Shown here in pieces: positions 18,827-27,988 of a DNA stretch of 64,000 nucleotides (positions are counted from its first letter, which is position 1; each line of letters opens with the position of its first letter). Below the pieces are notes generated by a model. That model was not told the origin of the DNA, did no database searches, and saw only the letters and a list, made by a program, of their open reading frames with translations. A program made the translations under genes and the position numbers. The DNA is from Lachnospiraceae bacterium (GTDB lineage Bacteria; Bacillota; Clostridia; Lachnospirales; Lachnospiraceae). The stretch is from NCBI GenBank assembly GCA_016281555.1, contig JAEEIV010000089.1:1-64000 (forward strand), given 5' to 3'.

Positions 18827-19222
18827 ATGCGCATTCTGTTTGCCGCACCGGACAGGGATCTGATCGAGTGCTACCGGAAGATTTTTGAAACCGATTTCGG
18901 AGAAACCGTCACCGCCTTTGACGGCGCACAGGTGTTGATGCTGACGGCTTCCGAATCCTTCGACGTGGCCGTTTTGGACCGCAGTCTTCCGCGCATCAAG
19001 TACGGAAGAGTGCTGGAACGGGTGACGGCTCAGGGGATCCCGGTCATTGCCCTGGCATCCGCTTCTTCGGGCGGTGAAAATATGGCGCAGATGCCGGGAG
19101 AACGGGCGGTGCTGACGTATCCGTTCATGCCGGAAGAGATCATCGGAAAGATCCGCGTTATAGAAGGAAGTCCGGAACAGGCGGAAAACAGGGGAAAGGG
19201 AACAAACGGTGACGAAGCATGA
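18827..19222 (+). CDS. Degenerate stand-alone response-regulator receiver domain
   Basis: DVAVLDRSLP (Asp51) and VIALAS present; conserved KP Lys replaced (LTYPF), acidic pair altered (FAAPDRD); no output domain. Confidence 0.7.
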   Translation: MRILFAAPDRDLIECYRKIFETDFGETVTAFDGAQVLMLTASESFDVAVLDRSLPRIKYGRVLERVTAQGIPVIALASASSGGENMAQMPGERAVLTYPFMPEEIIGKIRVIEGSPEQAENRGKGTNGDEA

Positions 19223-20457
19223 ATAAGGCAGAGAAGAAATTCCGCTGGTACGCGATCCTTGTGATTTTTGTGCTGCTCACGGGCCTGCTCGTGATCATCA
19301 ACGGCGTGAACTTCACGATGGCCGCTCAGGATGCGGACAGGATCACTGAGCAGATCGCGGGCCGTCAGGGCTCGTTTGGCCGCATGGAAGACGGCGTCAA
19401 CGCACCCCCGGAAGGCGGGTTCAATGCGCCCCCGGAAGGCGGAAACAAGGACTTCCGATTCGGGCCGATGGGCCCGGACTCCCCGGAAATGCAGGAATCG
19501 ATCCGCTATTTCACGGTCTCGTTTTCCGAGAAAACCAAAGAAGCAAAGACCGTCGCCTATCAGATCTCTTCCGTCACGGAGGACGAGGCGAAGACCTGGG
19601 CAGAAAGCCTGCTAAAAGGGGAGACCGGGTGGACCCGGGGAACCTACCGCTACCGCGTGTATAAGTATCGGGGACAGAAGTACGTGACGGTCATTGACCA
19701 GGCGCGGGAACTGCTTCCTTCGTTCCGAATCCTGCTCATTTCCGCGATCGGCGAGGCGGTCGTTCTGCTCATCGGCTGGTTCGTATTGAAAGCCATCGGG
19801 AAAAAGATCTACGCGCCGATCCGTGAAGCGGAGCGGAAACAAAAGGCGTTTCTTACGGCGGCCAATCAGGAATTCCGCGTGCCGCTTACGGTCATCGGCG
19901 GGAACATGGAACTCATCGAGAGAAGATACGGGCCCGACGAGGAAACGCGGTCCACGAGGCGTCAGCTCGGCAAACTGGGCGATCTGGTGGATCAGCTCGA
20001 AACCTTCGGATTGAACGGGAAAGAAACGGCCCGGGCGGAGGAATGCCGAGTTTCGGAGATTTTCCGCTCGGAGCTTGGCCGTGCCTCGGCGGAGTTCGCT
20101 TCCCGCGGCATTACGTTGCAGCAGGAGATCGCACCGGACGTCACGCTTGCCGCGAATACGGAAGACGTCCGCGCGATGATCGGCGAACTCGTCGGCAATG
20201 CCCTGAAATACGCATTGACGACCGCTTCGTTTGCACTGAAAAAAGAAAACGGGCACGTGCTCATCGAGGCGGAAAACGACACGGATCTCCCGGACGGCTC
20301 CGTGGATCAGGTTTTCGACCGGTTCACGACGCTCGAAAACGCGGAGGGTTCGACCGGCCTTGGTTTATCGCGCGTGAAGGAGATCGTAAAGGCATTGAAC
20401 GGCCGCATTGCCGCGTCCGTTTCCGGCGGGAAGTTCCTCCTGACCGTGACGCTGTAA
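19219..20457 (+). CDS. Histidine kinase homologue with substituted H-box (His to Gln)
   Basis: Two TMs; NQEFRVPLTVI in place of SHEL(R/K)TPLTVI; N-box GELVGNALKYA; G2 GSTGLGLSRVKEIV. Confidence 0.85.
   Translation: MNKAEKKFRWYAILVIFVLLTGLLVIINGVNFTMAAQDADRITEQIAGRQGSFGRMEDGVNAPPEGGFNAPPEGGNKDFRFGPMGPDSPEMQESIRYFTVSFSEKTKEAKTVAYQISSVTEDEAKTWAESLLKGETGWTRGTYRYRVYKYRGQKYVTVIDQARELLPSFRILLISAIGEAVVLLIGWFVLKAIGKKIYAPIREAERKQKAFLTAANQEFRVPLTVIGGNMELIERRYGPDEETRSTRRQLGKLGDLVDQLETFGLNGKETARAEECRVSEIFRSELGRASAEFASRGITLQQEIAPDVTLAANTEDVRAMIGELVGNALKYALTTASFALKKENGHVLIEAENDTDLPDGSVDQVFDRFTTLENAEGSTGLGLSRVKEIVKALNGRIAASVSGGKFLLTVTL
19399..19446 (+). repeat. 24-bp tandem duplication encoding NAPPEGG(F/N)
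   Basis: aacgcacccccggaaggcgggttc / aatgcgcccccggaaggcggaaac. Confidence 0.8.
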
Positions 20458-20473
20458 AGACGGGGAAACGGCA

Positions 20474-21184
20474 ATGGCGATCACGGTCATGAAGCGGTAC
20501 GAACTAAAGTACCTCTTGAGCGCCGAACAGACGGCGTTTTTAACGGAGAAACTGAAAGGACATATGGAGGCGGATCAGTACGGGAAAACGTCGATCGCGT
20601 CCCTGTACTATGACACGCCGTCCTATCAGCTGATCCGCATGAGCGTGGAAAAACCGCCGTTCAAGGAAAAGATCAGGCTCAGATCTTACGGGATCGCCAC
20701 GGAGGGATCGCCGGTCTTCCTGGAACTGAAGCGGAAAGCGGACGGGATCGTCTATAAGCGGAGAGTCGAGACCACGATCCCGTTGGTGGAGAAATTCTTC
20801 GCCGGAGAAGGCGACATCTGCGCGGCCGGCCAGATCAACCGGGAGATCACGACGTTCAGGGATCATTATAAAACGCTGATCCCGGCTTGTCTCATCATTT
20901 ACGACCGTACGGCATTCTTCGAACCGGGCAGCGACCTGCGCCTCACGATCGATGAAAACCCGCGGTACCGGGTGGAGGACCTCACGCTCACCAAGTCGAT
21001 GGATGGGATCTCGCTCCTGGAACCGGGGAAAACGATTCTGGAGATCAAGGTGCAGGATGCCATGCCATTGTGGCTGACGAAGATCCTCTCGGAGGGGAAA
21101 ATCTACAAGGGAAGTTTTTCAAAGTACGGCGAAGCCTTCCGGCAGCAGCTCATGAAAGCGGAAGGGATAGAAGTTCAACGGTAA
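20474..21184 (+). CDS. VTC-domain polyphosphate polymerase
   Basis: RYELKYLL, SLYYDTP, KEKIRLRSYG, VFLELKRK, YKRR and ILEIKVQDAMPLWL motifs. Confidence 0.9.
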   Translation: MAITVMKRYELKYLLSAEQTAFLTEKLKGHMEADQYGKTSIASLYYDTPSYQLIRMSVEKPPFKEKIRLRSYGIATEGSPVFLELKRKADGIVYKRRVETTIPLVEKFFAGEGDICAAGQINREITTFRDHYKTLIPACLIIYDRTAFFEPGSDLRLTIDENPRYRVEDLTLTKSMDGISLLEPGKTILEIKVQDAMPLWLTKILSEGKIYKGSFSKYGEAFRQQLMKAEGIEVQR

Positions 21185-21199
21185 AGAGGAGGGTTCATT

Positions 21200-21871
21200 A
21201 TGTTTGATTCCATTTATTCCGGCGTCGTGACTCCGTCACAGTTTTTCATCATGGCGGCCGTGGCATTGGGGACCGGGTTCCTGTATTCCTGGATCATGAG
21301 TTTCCGCGTCCGCGCCACGAAGCGGTTCTTCGTCGTGACTTCGCTGATCCCGTTCGTCGTTGCGTCGGTGATCACCTTCGTGAACGGCAACATCGGCGCG
21401 GGCGTGGCGATCGGCGGCGCCTTCACCCTCATCCGGTTCCGGAGCGCGCAGGGGAGCGCAGACGAGATCGCATCGCTTCTGGTGGCCATGGGGTCCGGCA
21501 TAGCGTTCGGCATGGGCTACCTCGGCTACGGCGTCGTGATCCTTCTGGCGTTGGGCGTCCTGTTCCTCATCCTCAGCTTCATTCCGCTGTTCGAACATAA
21601 AAAGATGGCCGCGGATCAGCTGCTTCGGATCACGATCCCCGAGTCGCTGGAATACAACGGCACATTCGACGAGATCTTCGCCCATTATTTGAAAAAAGTC
21701 GAGAGCGCAGGCGTGAAGACCACGGGCATGGGCAGCATGTTCCGGCTGTCGTATAAAGTCCAGATGAAGGATCCTGCGGAAGAAAAAGCGTTCATTGACG
21801 AACTCCGCACGAAAAACGGGAATCTGGAGGTGGCGCTTCTGCCGTATACGGAAGAGCAGAATCAACTGTGA
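21200..21871 (+). CDS. DUF4956 domain-containing membrane protein
   Basis: N-terminal TMs with GAGVAIGGAFTLIRFRSAQGSADEI; follows the VTC gene. Confidence 0.88.
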   Translation: MFDSIYSGVVTPSQFFIMAAVALGTGFLYSWIMSFRVRATKRFFVVTSLIPFVVASVITFVNGNIGAGVAIGGAFTLIRFRSAQGSADEIASLLVAMGSGIAFGMGYLGYGVVILLALGVLFLILSFIPLFEHKKMAADQLLRITIPESLEYNGTFDEIFAHYLKKVESAGVKTTGMGSMFRLSYKVQMKDPAEEKAFIDELRTKNGNLEVALLPYTEEQNQL

Positions 21872-21888
21872 TCCGAACGAAGGAGTAA

Positions 21889-21930
21889 TGAAAAAGCCGG
21901 GGTTTGCTGCCCCGGCTTTTCTTGATTTTT
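21889..21930. terminator. Bidirectional terminator between DUF4956 gene and tRNA-Gln
   Basis: AAAAGCCGGGG...CCCCGGCTTTT with T-rich flank on + and A/T-rich flank on the other side. Confidence 0.85.
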
Positions 21931-22002
21931 CAGCGCTACCAGGGCTCGAACCTGGAAATGACGGAGTCAGAGTCCGTTGCCTTACCATTTGGCGATAGCG
22001 CT
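21931..22002 (-). tRNA. tRNA-Gln (anticodon CTG)
   Basis: Reverse complement AGCGCTATCGCCAAATGGTAAGGCAACGGACTCTGACTCCGTCATTTCCAGGTTCGAGCCCTGGTAGCGCTG folds as a cloverleaf; no encoded CCA. Confidence 0.93.
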
Positions 22003-22028
22003 ATGTCAGTTTCGGCTGACAAAGAGGG

Positions 22029-22057
22029 ATTATACAATAGTCTCCGGAAAAATGCAA
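22029..22057 (-). promoter_or_regulatory. SigA-type promoter for tRNA-Gln
   Basis: On minus strand TTGCAT, 17 nt, TATAAT. Confidence 0.8.
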
Positions 22058-22092
22058 GCACTTTTTTCCGGCCTTTTTCCGGCGCGTCCGTC

Positions 22093-22121
22093 TTGACAAA
22101 ACGGCAGAGTTTATATAATAT
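22093..22121 (+). promoter_or_regulatory. SigA-type promoter for large secreted protein
   Basis: TTGACA, 17 nt, TAATAT (TATAAT at 15 nt). Confidence 0.75.
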
Positions 22122-22188
22122 TATATTGGATTGTTAGATGGGGAAAGATCCCGTTTTGCAAATTCTTTTCCGTGAAAGAGGAGAGATC

Positions 22189-25100
22189 ATGAAAAGAGGA
22201 TTCTTTATTGCAGCGGCGTTACTCGTGATCTTCGGCTTTACGGCGGTGCCGAACCGCGTGCATGCCGAACCTGCCGCGGTCAATGCGTCTTCGGGCGTGT
22301 CGCTCAGCGATCTGGCGAATCAGGGCTTGATCAAGCTTCGCGGACGGACCGTCGTGAAGAACGGCTATCTCGACGCGCATTTTTCCGGGACCGGCTTTGA
22401 GTTCCAGGCGACCGTGGCGAGCGCGACGCAGATCACGCTGACCTACGAGTCGTCGAACCACAGCAAGATCGGGTTCATCATTGACGGCGATGAGACCGTG
22501 GTGCTGAATCGGACGACCGGTACGAACCAGACAGCGAAGGCCACGATCCCGGCGGGCACGCATGAGGTGATCGTCTTAAAGGAAAGCCAGATCTCGAGCG
22601 GCGCGACGAGCACGTTCAAGATGAAGACGATCCAGTTCAACGGCACCGTGGACAAGAAACTCGACGACCGGGATATTTATTTTGAGGTGATCGGCGACTC
22701 TTATTCCTGCGGCGACGGCGCGGTCGGCAAGTACGCGATCGGCAAGGCGTGGACGAGCCCGGACGACGACGCGGTGACGTCTTCGTTCGGCCATTATCTG
22801 GCCACGATGCTCGGCGCGGATTATTCCGTGGTCGGACGCGGCGGCATCGGTCTCGACGGCACGAACATGCAGGAATCGGGCAGCAATACGGTGACGATGC
22901 CGATGCTCTACAAGTATGCGAGTTATGCGGACCGGGCGAACGGCGTGCAGTACGATTTCCAGTCGGCCCGCGTTCCGGATTTCGTGGTCATTGAAATCGG
23001 CGCGAACGACTCGAATTCCTCGGCCAATGCGGCGTCATGGACCGGCTACGCGAAGAATCTTATTCTGCAGGTCAAGGAAGTTTACGGCGACGTCCCGATC
23101 ATCTGGGAATTCACCGGCAGCAAGTCCTGGCTCTTCACGGGTCTTCGGAACCTCGCGAAAACCGATGCGCAGCTTTCCGTTTATGACAACCTCTATTTCC
23201 ACACGAACTACTTCAACCGGAACGGTTCGGCCGCATTGAAGTCGCAGTCGGGCGGTCATCCGGACAGTGGAGACCAGTACGCTTTTGCGGAGCGTCTTTA
23301 CAATTTCATTGACACGGACACCTTCATTCTGGAAGCGCCGGAAGACCCGAAGACGGAGATCGTGTATTACGTTTCCGAAACCGGCAATGACAACAACGAC
23401 GGTCTGACACCGGAAACGGCATTGAAGACCTGTCCTGCGGTATTGAATAGATTCACGGACAAAACGGGTTCTCCCGCGGATGCGGAACTCGTGATCAAAG
23501 TCACCGGGACGGTGGTCGGCTCTGCCACGCAGGGGTTCATGAATTTTAATGCGGCCAGCCGCTATTACCGTGTGGACGGCACGCCGCTTCCGGTCGTCAT
23601 CGAAACCTATCAGTACGACGGCACGAACCGGGCCACGATAAAGCAGAACTCCAAACCTTCAAACGGCGGTTCGGCGCATATGGACGTCACACAGCCGTTC
23701 ACGTTCCGGAACGTGAAGATCTGGTGCGCGAAGGGCACGAGTTCGAGTTATCCTTATTCGATCAACAACCTGCATGCTTCAGGCAACCGACTGGTGCTGG
23801 ACAACGTCATTGCCCAAAGAGAAGAAGGCGGCACGCTGAACTTAAGCGCTGCGGGACAGTTCCGCCGCACCTATCTGGAAGGGGCGATCGCCGGCACGGA
23901 GGAAGTACTTTCCGAAGTGGTGCTTTTGAACGGCACGTACGACAGCACGACCGGGTTCGGCTACATTGCCGCCAACCCCGCCGGCAATTTGTGGGCAAGC
24001 GGCAACTCTGCATATTCCGCTCCCGGCATGACCTGTAAAATCACGGTCGGCAAGGGCGCGATCGCGAAAAACGTGAACGCGGTCAGAGGCTCGTTCGCCC
24101 CGAAGGAAGCCGTCGTGGAACTCACGACCGGCGGCGTGATCGAAGGCTCTTATGCGGGCTCGCCGAACTCTTCCGCCACCGACACGAGAAATACCTACAA
24201 TACCGACGTTCATTTCATCCTTTCCGGCGGAAAGGTGCACGGCTATTTCTGGATGCTCGGCCGGAACGCGACCGTGAACGGCGACGTCATCTTTGAAATG
24301 ACCGGCGGCGAGATCCACGTGCCTCCGTTTACCAATACAGACGGCAGCATCATTGCGCTCGGTGCCGGATGGTCGGGCGGAATCGTGACCGGCGACGTCT
24401 TCAATGACATTTCGGGCGGTCTGTTCCTCCTGGAAGGCGGTAATTATCAGACCTCCCCCTTCTTCGCAGGATACTCGAACGTGAAGATCCAGGGCAGCGT
24501 GTATAACACGATCTCAGCCGGCACTTTCATGGTCATTCAGGGAGAAGGCTATAGCTCGCCTGCGAATTCCGGCTTGTATCTCGGAATGATGAGCGGCTGC
24601 ATTCAAACGGAACTCGTCAATGAAATCAAGGGCGGCCTCTTCGATCAGGCGCGGCTCGGAGACACCTACTATTTCGGCGGTCAGAGCGTTTCCTTTGCGA
24701 TCCGGGCCATCAGGTCCACCATCGGCGAGGAAGCCGGGAACGGCCGGAACGTCGGGCCGGTATTCCTGAGCAAAGGCGTCAGTTTCGCTGCCGGCTGGGG
24801 ACAGTTCGGCGTTTCCACCTATACTTCAGGCGCGGCCCCGGCGAATCAGGCCTGCTCGGATGAGGTGGTCGTCAGCACGCTGGTCCTCGGCGGTCAGTTC
24901 GACGGCAGCGTGTTCTGCACGCCGACCGGCGCTGCCAATACTACGAACGGTTATTGGCCGCGGACGATCGGCAGCGAAGTGGTCGACATTGAGAACGGCG
25001 ATTTCCTCGGAACCACGTATCTGGCCTCCAACAACGGGGACGTTTACGGTCACGTTCTGGTCACCGTAAACGGCGGCCGGTTCAAAGGGGTTTACGGAAC

Positions 25101-26910
25101 CGCCTGGAACGCTACCGGCGTGATCCACGACGGTCTGGAGATCCACATCAACGACTTCAACGACTTCGGCGCGCTCTATTCGAGTACGACAGCGACGGAG
25201 CCGTACTGCATGAGCAACAACTTCGCATTCTGGGCGGTCCATAACGGCACCGTGAAAGCAACGACTCCGGGAAGAACGGCTTTCACGTTCGACATCTCGG
25301 GCGGCACATTCCTTCGGACCGTGAACGTTGCATCGAACGGCGGCACGGTCGTCGGCGACGTCTCGATCAATATCAACGACGGCTATTTCAAGACGGTGAC
25401 CGGCAATACGCTGGCGAAGAATTACATCAACGGCGGCTGCTTCGTGAACGAGCCCGCCGCAGACCTGATCGAGGAAGGGTACAAGGCAGCGGCGGAAGAG
25501 AACACCAATGCGTATCCTTTCGCGAGCACCTACGACCCGATGCAGTATCATTACATCGTTCGCGAGAAACTGAACTGCATTATCGAGGTGGCGTCCGAAA
25601 CCACGGAAGGCGGCGTCGTGACGGCGATCGCTCCGCTTTCGGGCGGCGGCACGTATCTTGAAGACTCACCGGTGACGCTGACCGCGACGGAAGTGCCGGG
25701 CTATCTCTTCAAGGGCTGGTACCTCTCCGGCGCGCAGGCTTCTCCGAGATTCCGCTATGAAACCGCGGCGGTGTCGGATGCAACGTACGTTGCGAAGTAC
25801 GAGGTCCGCTCGGCCGGATTCGAGATCACGGTCGACGCAGCGGAATACGAGTTCGTGAACGACGGCGTCGCGTCTTCGGAGACGGGCAGAAATACCTTCA
25901 CGGTACAGCCGGGTGATCCTTTCGAGATCCGCTATGCCGAAACGGACTTTGACGGCTGGATCAATGCCTCCGGCAAACTGTTCAGCAGAGAGAATCCGTA
26001 CGCCGGCACGGCTTCGAACGACATGGAATTCAAACTGCAGACGAAGGGCTCGACCGAGGCCCCGACAGTCATCTTCTACACGGCCTATAATCAGGTATTG
26101 CAGACTGTGAAGGCGGCGGACCTGACGGCACTTCCCGCCGTTCCGGTCGTGATCGATAAGATCAATCCGGGTTCGTGGAGTCTGACGCTTTCCGAGATCC
26201 AGACGAAGGCAGCGAACGGTACGCCGCTCATCCCTGTCGTCGCGACGTATCTCAGCAAAGAGGAATACTACGTCGTCACGGTCAAGTCCGTCATCAAGGG
26301 AACGGATGCTTCGCCGGCGGCTTATGATCCCGCAGTCGTGAACTCCGTGCCGGTCGCAGACCGGACGACGGAACCGACCGCGATCTCCGAAGCGGTGGAG
26401 ATCACGCCCGAAGAGATCAGCGGCTCTGTCTTCCAGTATTTCGCTGCGGCGGACGGAACGATCCTGTCTTACGATACTTTGAAACTTCGTCTGAAGGCAG
26501 ATATGACGATCTACGCGGTGTATGACGGCGTGCCCGCGACCCCGTTGCCGACCGTCTCGATGGTCACGGCGATGCATTCGGGCAGCACGATCTATTTCGA
26601 AGCGGCGAGATCGCTTCCGGATACGGCGACGGTCGTCGAGCAGGGCATTCTCTTCACGACGAAGGATCTGATGGGCAATGCCTCCATGACCGATGGGGAA
26701 GCCCTCATCGCGGCGGAGAACGCATTGGTCGTGCAGGGGACCCTGCGATACCAGTACGCGTCGAGCGGCAAACAGAACGTCGACGTGACCGGTCTTACCC
26801 TGAAGAACGTCAGCGGCTTGACCGTCTACGCGAGAGGCTACGTCATCTACAGGATGAACGGGGAAGAGGGCATCCTGCTTTCCGACGTCGTGAGCGAGAC
26901 CGCAGAATAA
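22189..26910 (+). CDS. Large secreted multidomain protein: CE2-like N-domain + SGNH hydrolase, beta-helix region, InlB-type repeat
   Basis: Signal peptide; FEVIGDSYSCGDG, VIEIGANDSN and GGHPDSGDQ SGNH blocks; repeated GDV..(D/E)(I/M)SGG(x)F units; GYLFKGWYLSG repeat. Confidence 0.75.
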   Translation: MKRGFFIAAALLVIFGFTAVPNRVHAEPAAVNASSGVSLSDLANQGLIKLRGRTVVKNGYLDAHFSGTGFEFQATVASATQITLTYESSNHSKIGFIIDGDETVVLNRTTGTNQTAKATIPAGTHEVIVLKESQISSGATSTFKMKTIQFNGTVDKKLDDRDIYFEVIGDSYSCGDGAVGKYAIGKAWTSPDDDAVTSSFGHYLATMLGADYSVVGRGGIGLDGTNMQESGSNTVTMPMLYKYASYADRANGVQYDFQSARVPDFVVIEIGANDSNSSANAASWTGYAKNLILQVKEVYGDVPIIWEFTGSKSWLFTGLRNLAKTDAQLSVYDNLYFHTNYFNRNGSAALKSQSGGHPDSGDQYAFAERLYNFIDTDTFILEAPEDPKTEIVYYVSETGNDNNDGLTPETALKTCPAVLNRFTDKTGSPADAELVIKVTGTVVGSATQGFMNFNAASRYYRVDGTPLPVVIETYQYDGTNRATIKQNSKPSNGGSAHMDVTQPFTFRNVKIWCAKGTSSSYPYSINNLHASGNRLVLDNVIAQREEGGTLNLSAAGQFRRTYLEGAIAGTEEVLSEVVLLNGTYDSTTGFGYIAANPAGNLWASGNSAYSAPGMTCKITVGKGAIAKNVNAVRGSFAPKEAVVELTTGGVIEGSYAGSPNSSATDTRNTYNTDVHFILSGGKVHGYFWMLGRNATVNGDVIFEMTGGEIHVPPFTNTDGSIIALGAGWSGGIVTGDVFNDISGGLFLLEGGNYQTSPFFAGYSNVKIQGSVYNTISAGTFMVIQGEGYSSPANSGLYLGMMSGCIQTELVNEIKGGLFDQARLGDTYYFGGQSVSFAIRAIRSTIGEEAGNGRNVGPVFLSKGVSFAAGWGQFGVSTYTSGAAPANQACSDEVVVSTLVLGGQFDGSVFCTPTGAANTTNGYWPRTIGSEVVDIENGDFLGTTYLASNNGDVYGHVLVTVNGGRFKGVYGTAWNATGVIHDGLEIHINDFNDFGALYSSTTATEPYCMSNNFAFWAVHNGTVKATTPGRTAFTFDISGGTFLRTVNVASNGGTVVGDVSININDGYFKTVTGNTLAKNYINGGCFVNEPAADLIEEGYKAAAEENTNAYPFASTYDPMQYHYIVREKLNCIIEVASETTEGGVVTAIAPLSGGGTYLEDSPVTLTATEVPGYLFKGWYLSGAQASPRFRYETAAVSDATYVAKYEVRSAGFEITVDAAEYEFVNDGVASSETGRNTFTVQPGDPFEIRYAETDFDGWINASGKLFSRENPYAGTASNDMEFKLQTKGSTEAPTVIFYTAYNQVLQTVKAADLTALPAVPVVIDKINPGSWSLTLSEIQTKAANGTPLIPVVATYLSKEEYYVVTVKSVIKGTDASPAAYDPAVVNSVPVADRTTEPTAISEAVEITPEEISGSVFQYFAAADGTILSYDTLKLRLKADMTIYAVYDGVPATPLPTVSMVTAMHSGSTIYFEAARSLPDTATVVEQGILFTTKDLMGNASMTDGEALIAAENALVVQGTLRYQYASSGKQNVDVTGLTLKNVSGLTVYARGYVIYRMNGEEGILLSDVVSETAE

Positions 26911-26926
26911 GAAATTGATGATCTGG

Positions 26927-26963
26927 AAAGCGGCGCAGGTCATCCTGAGCCGCTTTTCTTTTT
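26927..26963 (+). terminator. Intrinsic terminator
   Basis: AAAGCGGC...GCCGCTTT followed by TCTTTTT. Confidence 0.75.
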
Positions 26964-26987
26964 CAGGAGAAAGGAAGTATGGAATCA

Positions 26988-27988
26988 TGATCGTCGTAAT
27001 GAAACCGAACGTGAATGAGGAACGGGAAGCGCAGCTCATTGAGTGGCTGAAGGGGATGAATCTCGGCGTGCACGTGTCCCGCGGAGAATTCCAGACGGTG
27101 CTCGGACTCGTCGGAGACACAAGCAAGGTTGATATGGAACTCATTGAGAGCCTGGACATCGTGGATTCCGTGAAGCGGGTGTCGGAGACGTTCAAGTTCT
27201 GCAACCGGAAATTCCATCCGGACGATACGCTCGTGAAGATCGGAAACGTCACGGTCGGCGGAGGGCATTTCGTGCTGATGGCGGGCCCCTGTTCCGTCGA
27301 GAACGAGGAGCAGATCGTGACCGTCGCGAAAGCCGTGAAGGCGTCCGGAGCCGATATCCTCCGCGGCGGCGCGTTCAAGCCGCGGACGTCCCCCTACGAT
27401 TTCCAGGGACTGAAGGGCGAAGGCCTGGAACTTTTGAAACTGGCGCGGAAAGAGACCGGCCTCCCGATCGTGTCCGAGATCATGAGCGTGCAGGACCTGC
27501 CGCTGTTTGAGGACATTGACGTGCTTCAGGTCGGCGCCCGGAACATGCAGAACTTCGACCTCTTAAAGGAACTCGGCCGGACGGACAAACCGGTCCTGTT
27601 AAAGCGCGGGCTGGCGAATACATTGAAAGAGCTCCTGATGAGCGCCGAATACATCATGGCGAGCGGCAATGAAAACGTGATCCTCTGCGAGCGCGGCATC
27701 CGGACGTTCAGCGATTACACGAGAAACACGCTGGATCTTTCCGCCGTGCCGATGCTTCACGAACTGACGCATCTGCCGGTCGTGGTCGACCCGAGCCATT
27801 CGACGGGCATGGCGAGACTCGTGCCGCCGATGTCGCTTGCGGCCGCGGCTTCGGGCGCCGACGGACTCATTATTGAAGTCCACAACGACCCGATCCACGC
27901 GCTTTGCGACGGCGCGCAGTCGCTCCGTCCGGAGGAATTCGACACTCTGGTGAAAAAAATCCGCAAAGTCAGAGAGGCCGTACGATGA
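26988..27988 (+). CDS. aroF: 3-deoxy-7-phosphoheptulonate synthase (DAHP synthase, with N-terminal ferredoxin-like domain)
   Basis: LMAGPCSVENEEQI, RGGAFKPRTSPYDFQG, ILCERGIRTF, VVDPSHSTG. Confidence 0.95.

Noticed and set aside
17137-18834. Minus-strand ORF (565 aa) opposite the carbohydrate-binding protein
   Set aside because: Shadow ORF with Arg/Asp-rich composition and no recognisable domain.
25666-27378. Minus-strand ORF (570 aa) across the end of the SGNH protein and aroF
   Set aside because: Spans two convincing + genes and a terminator; no RBS or motif support.
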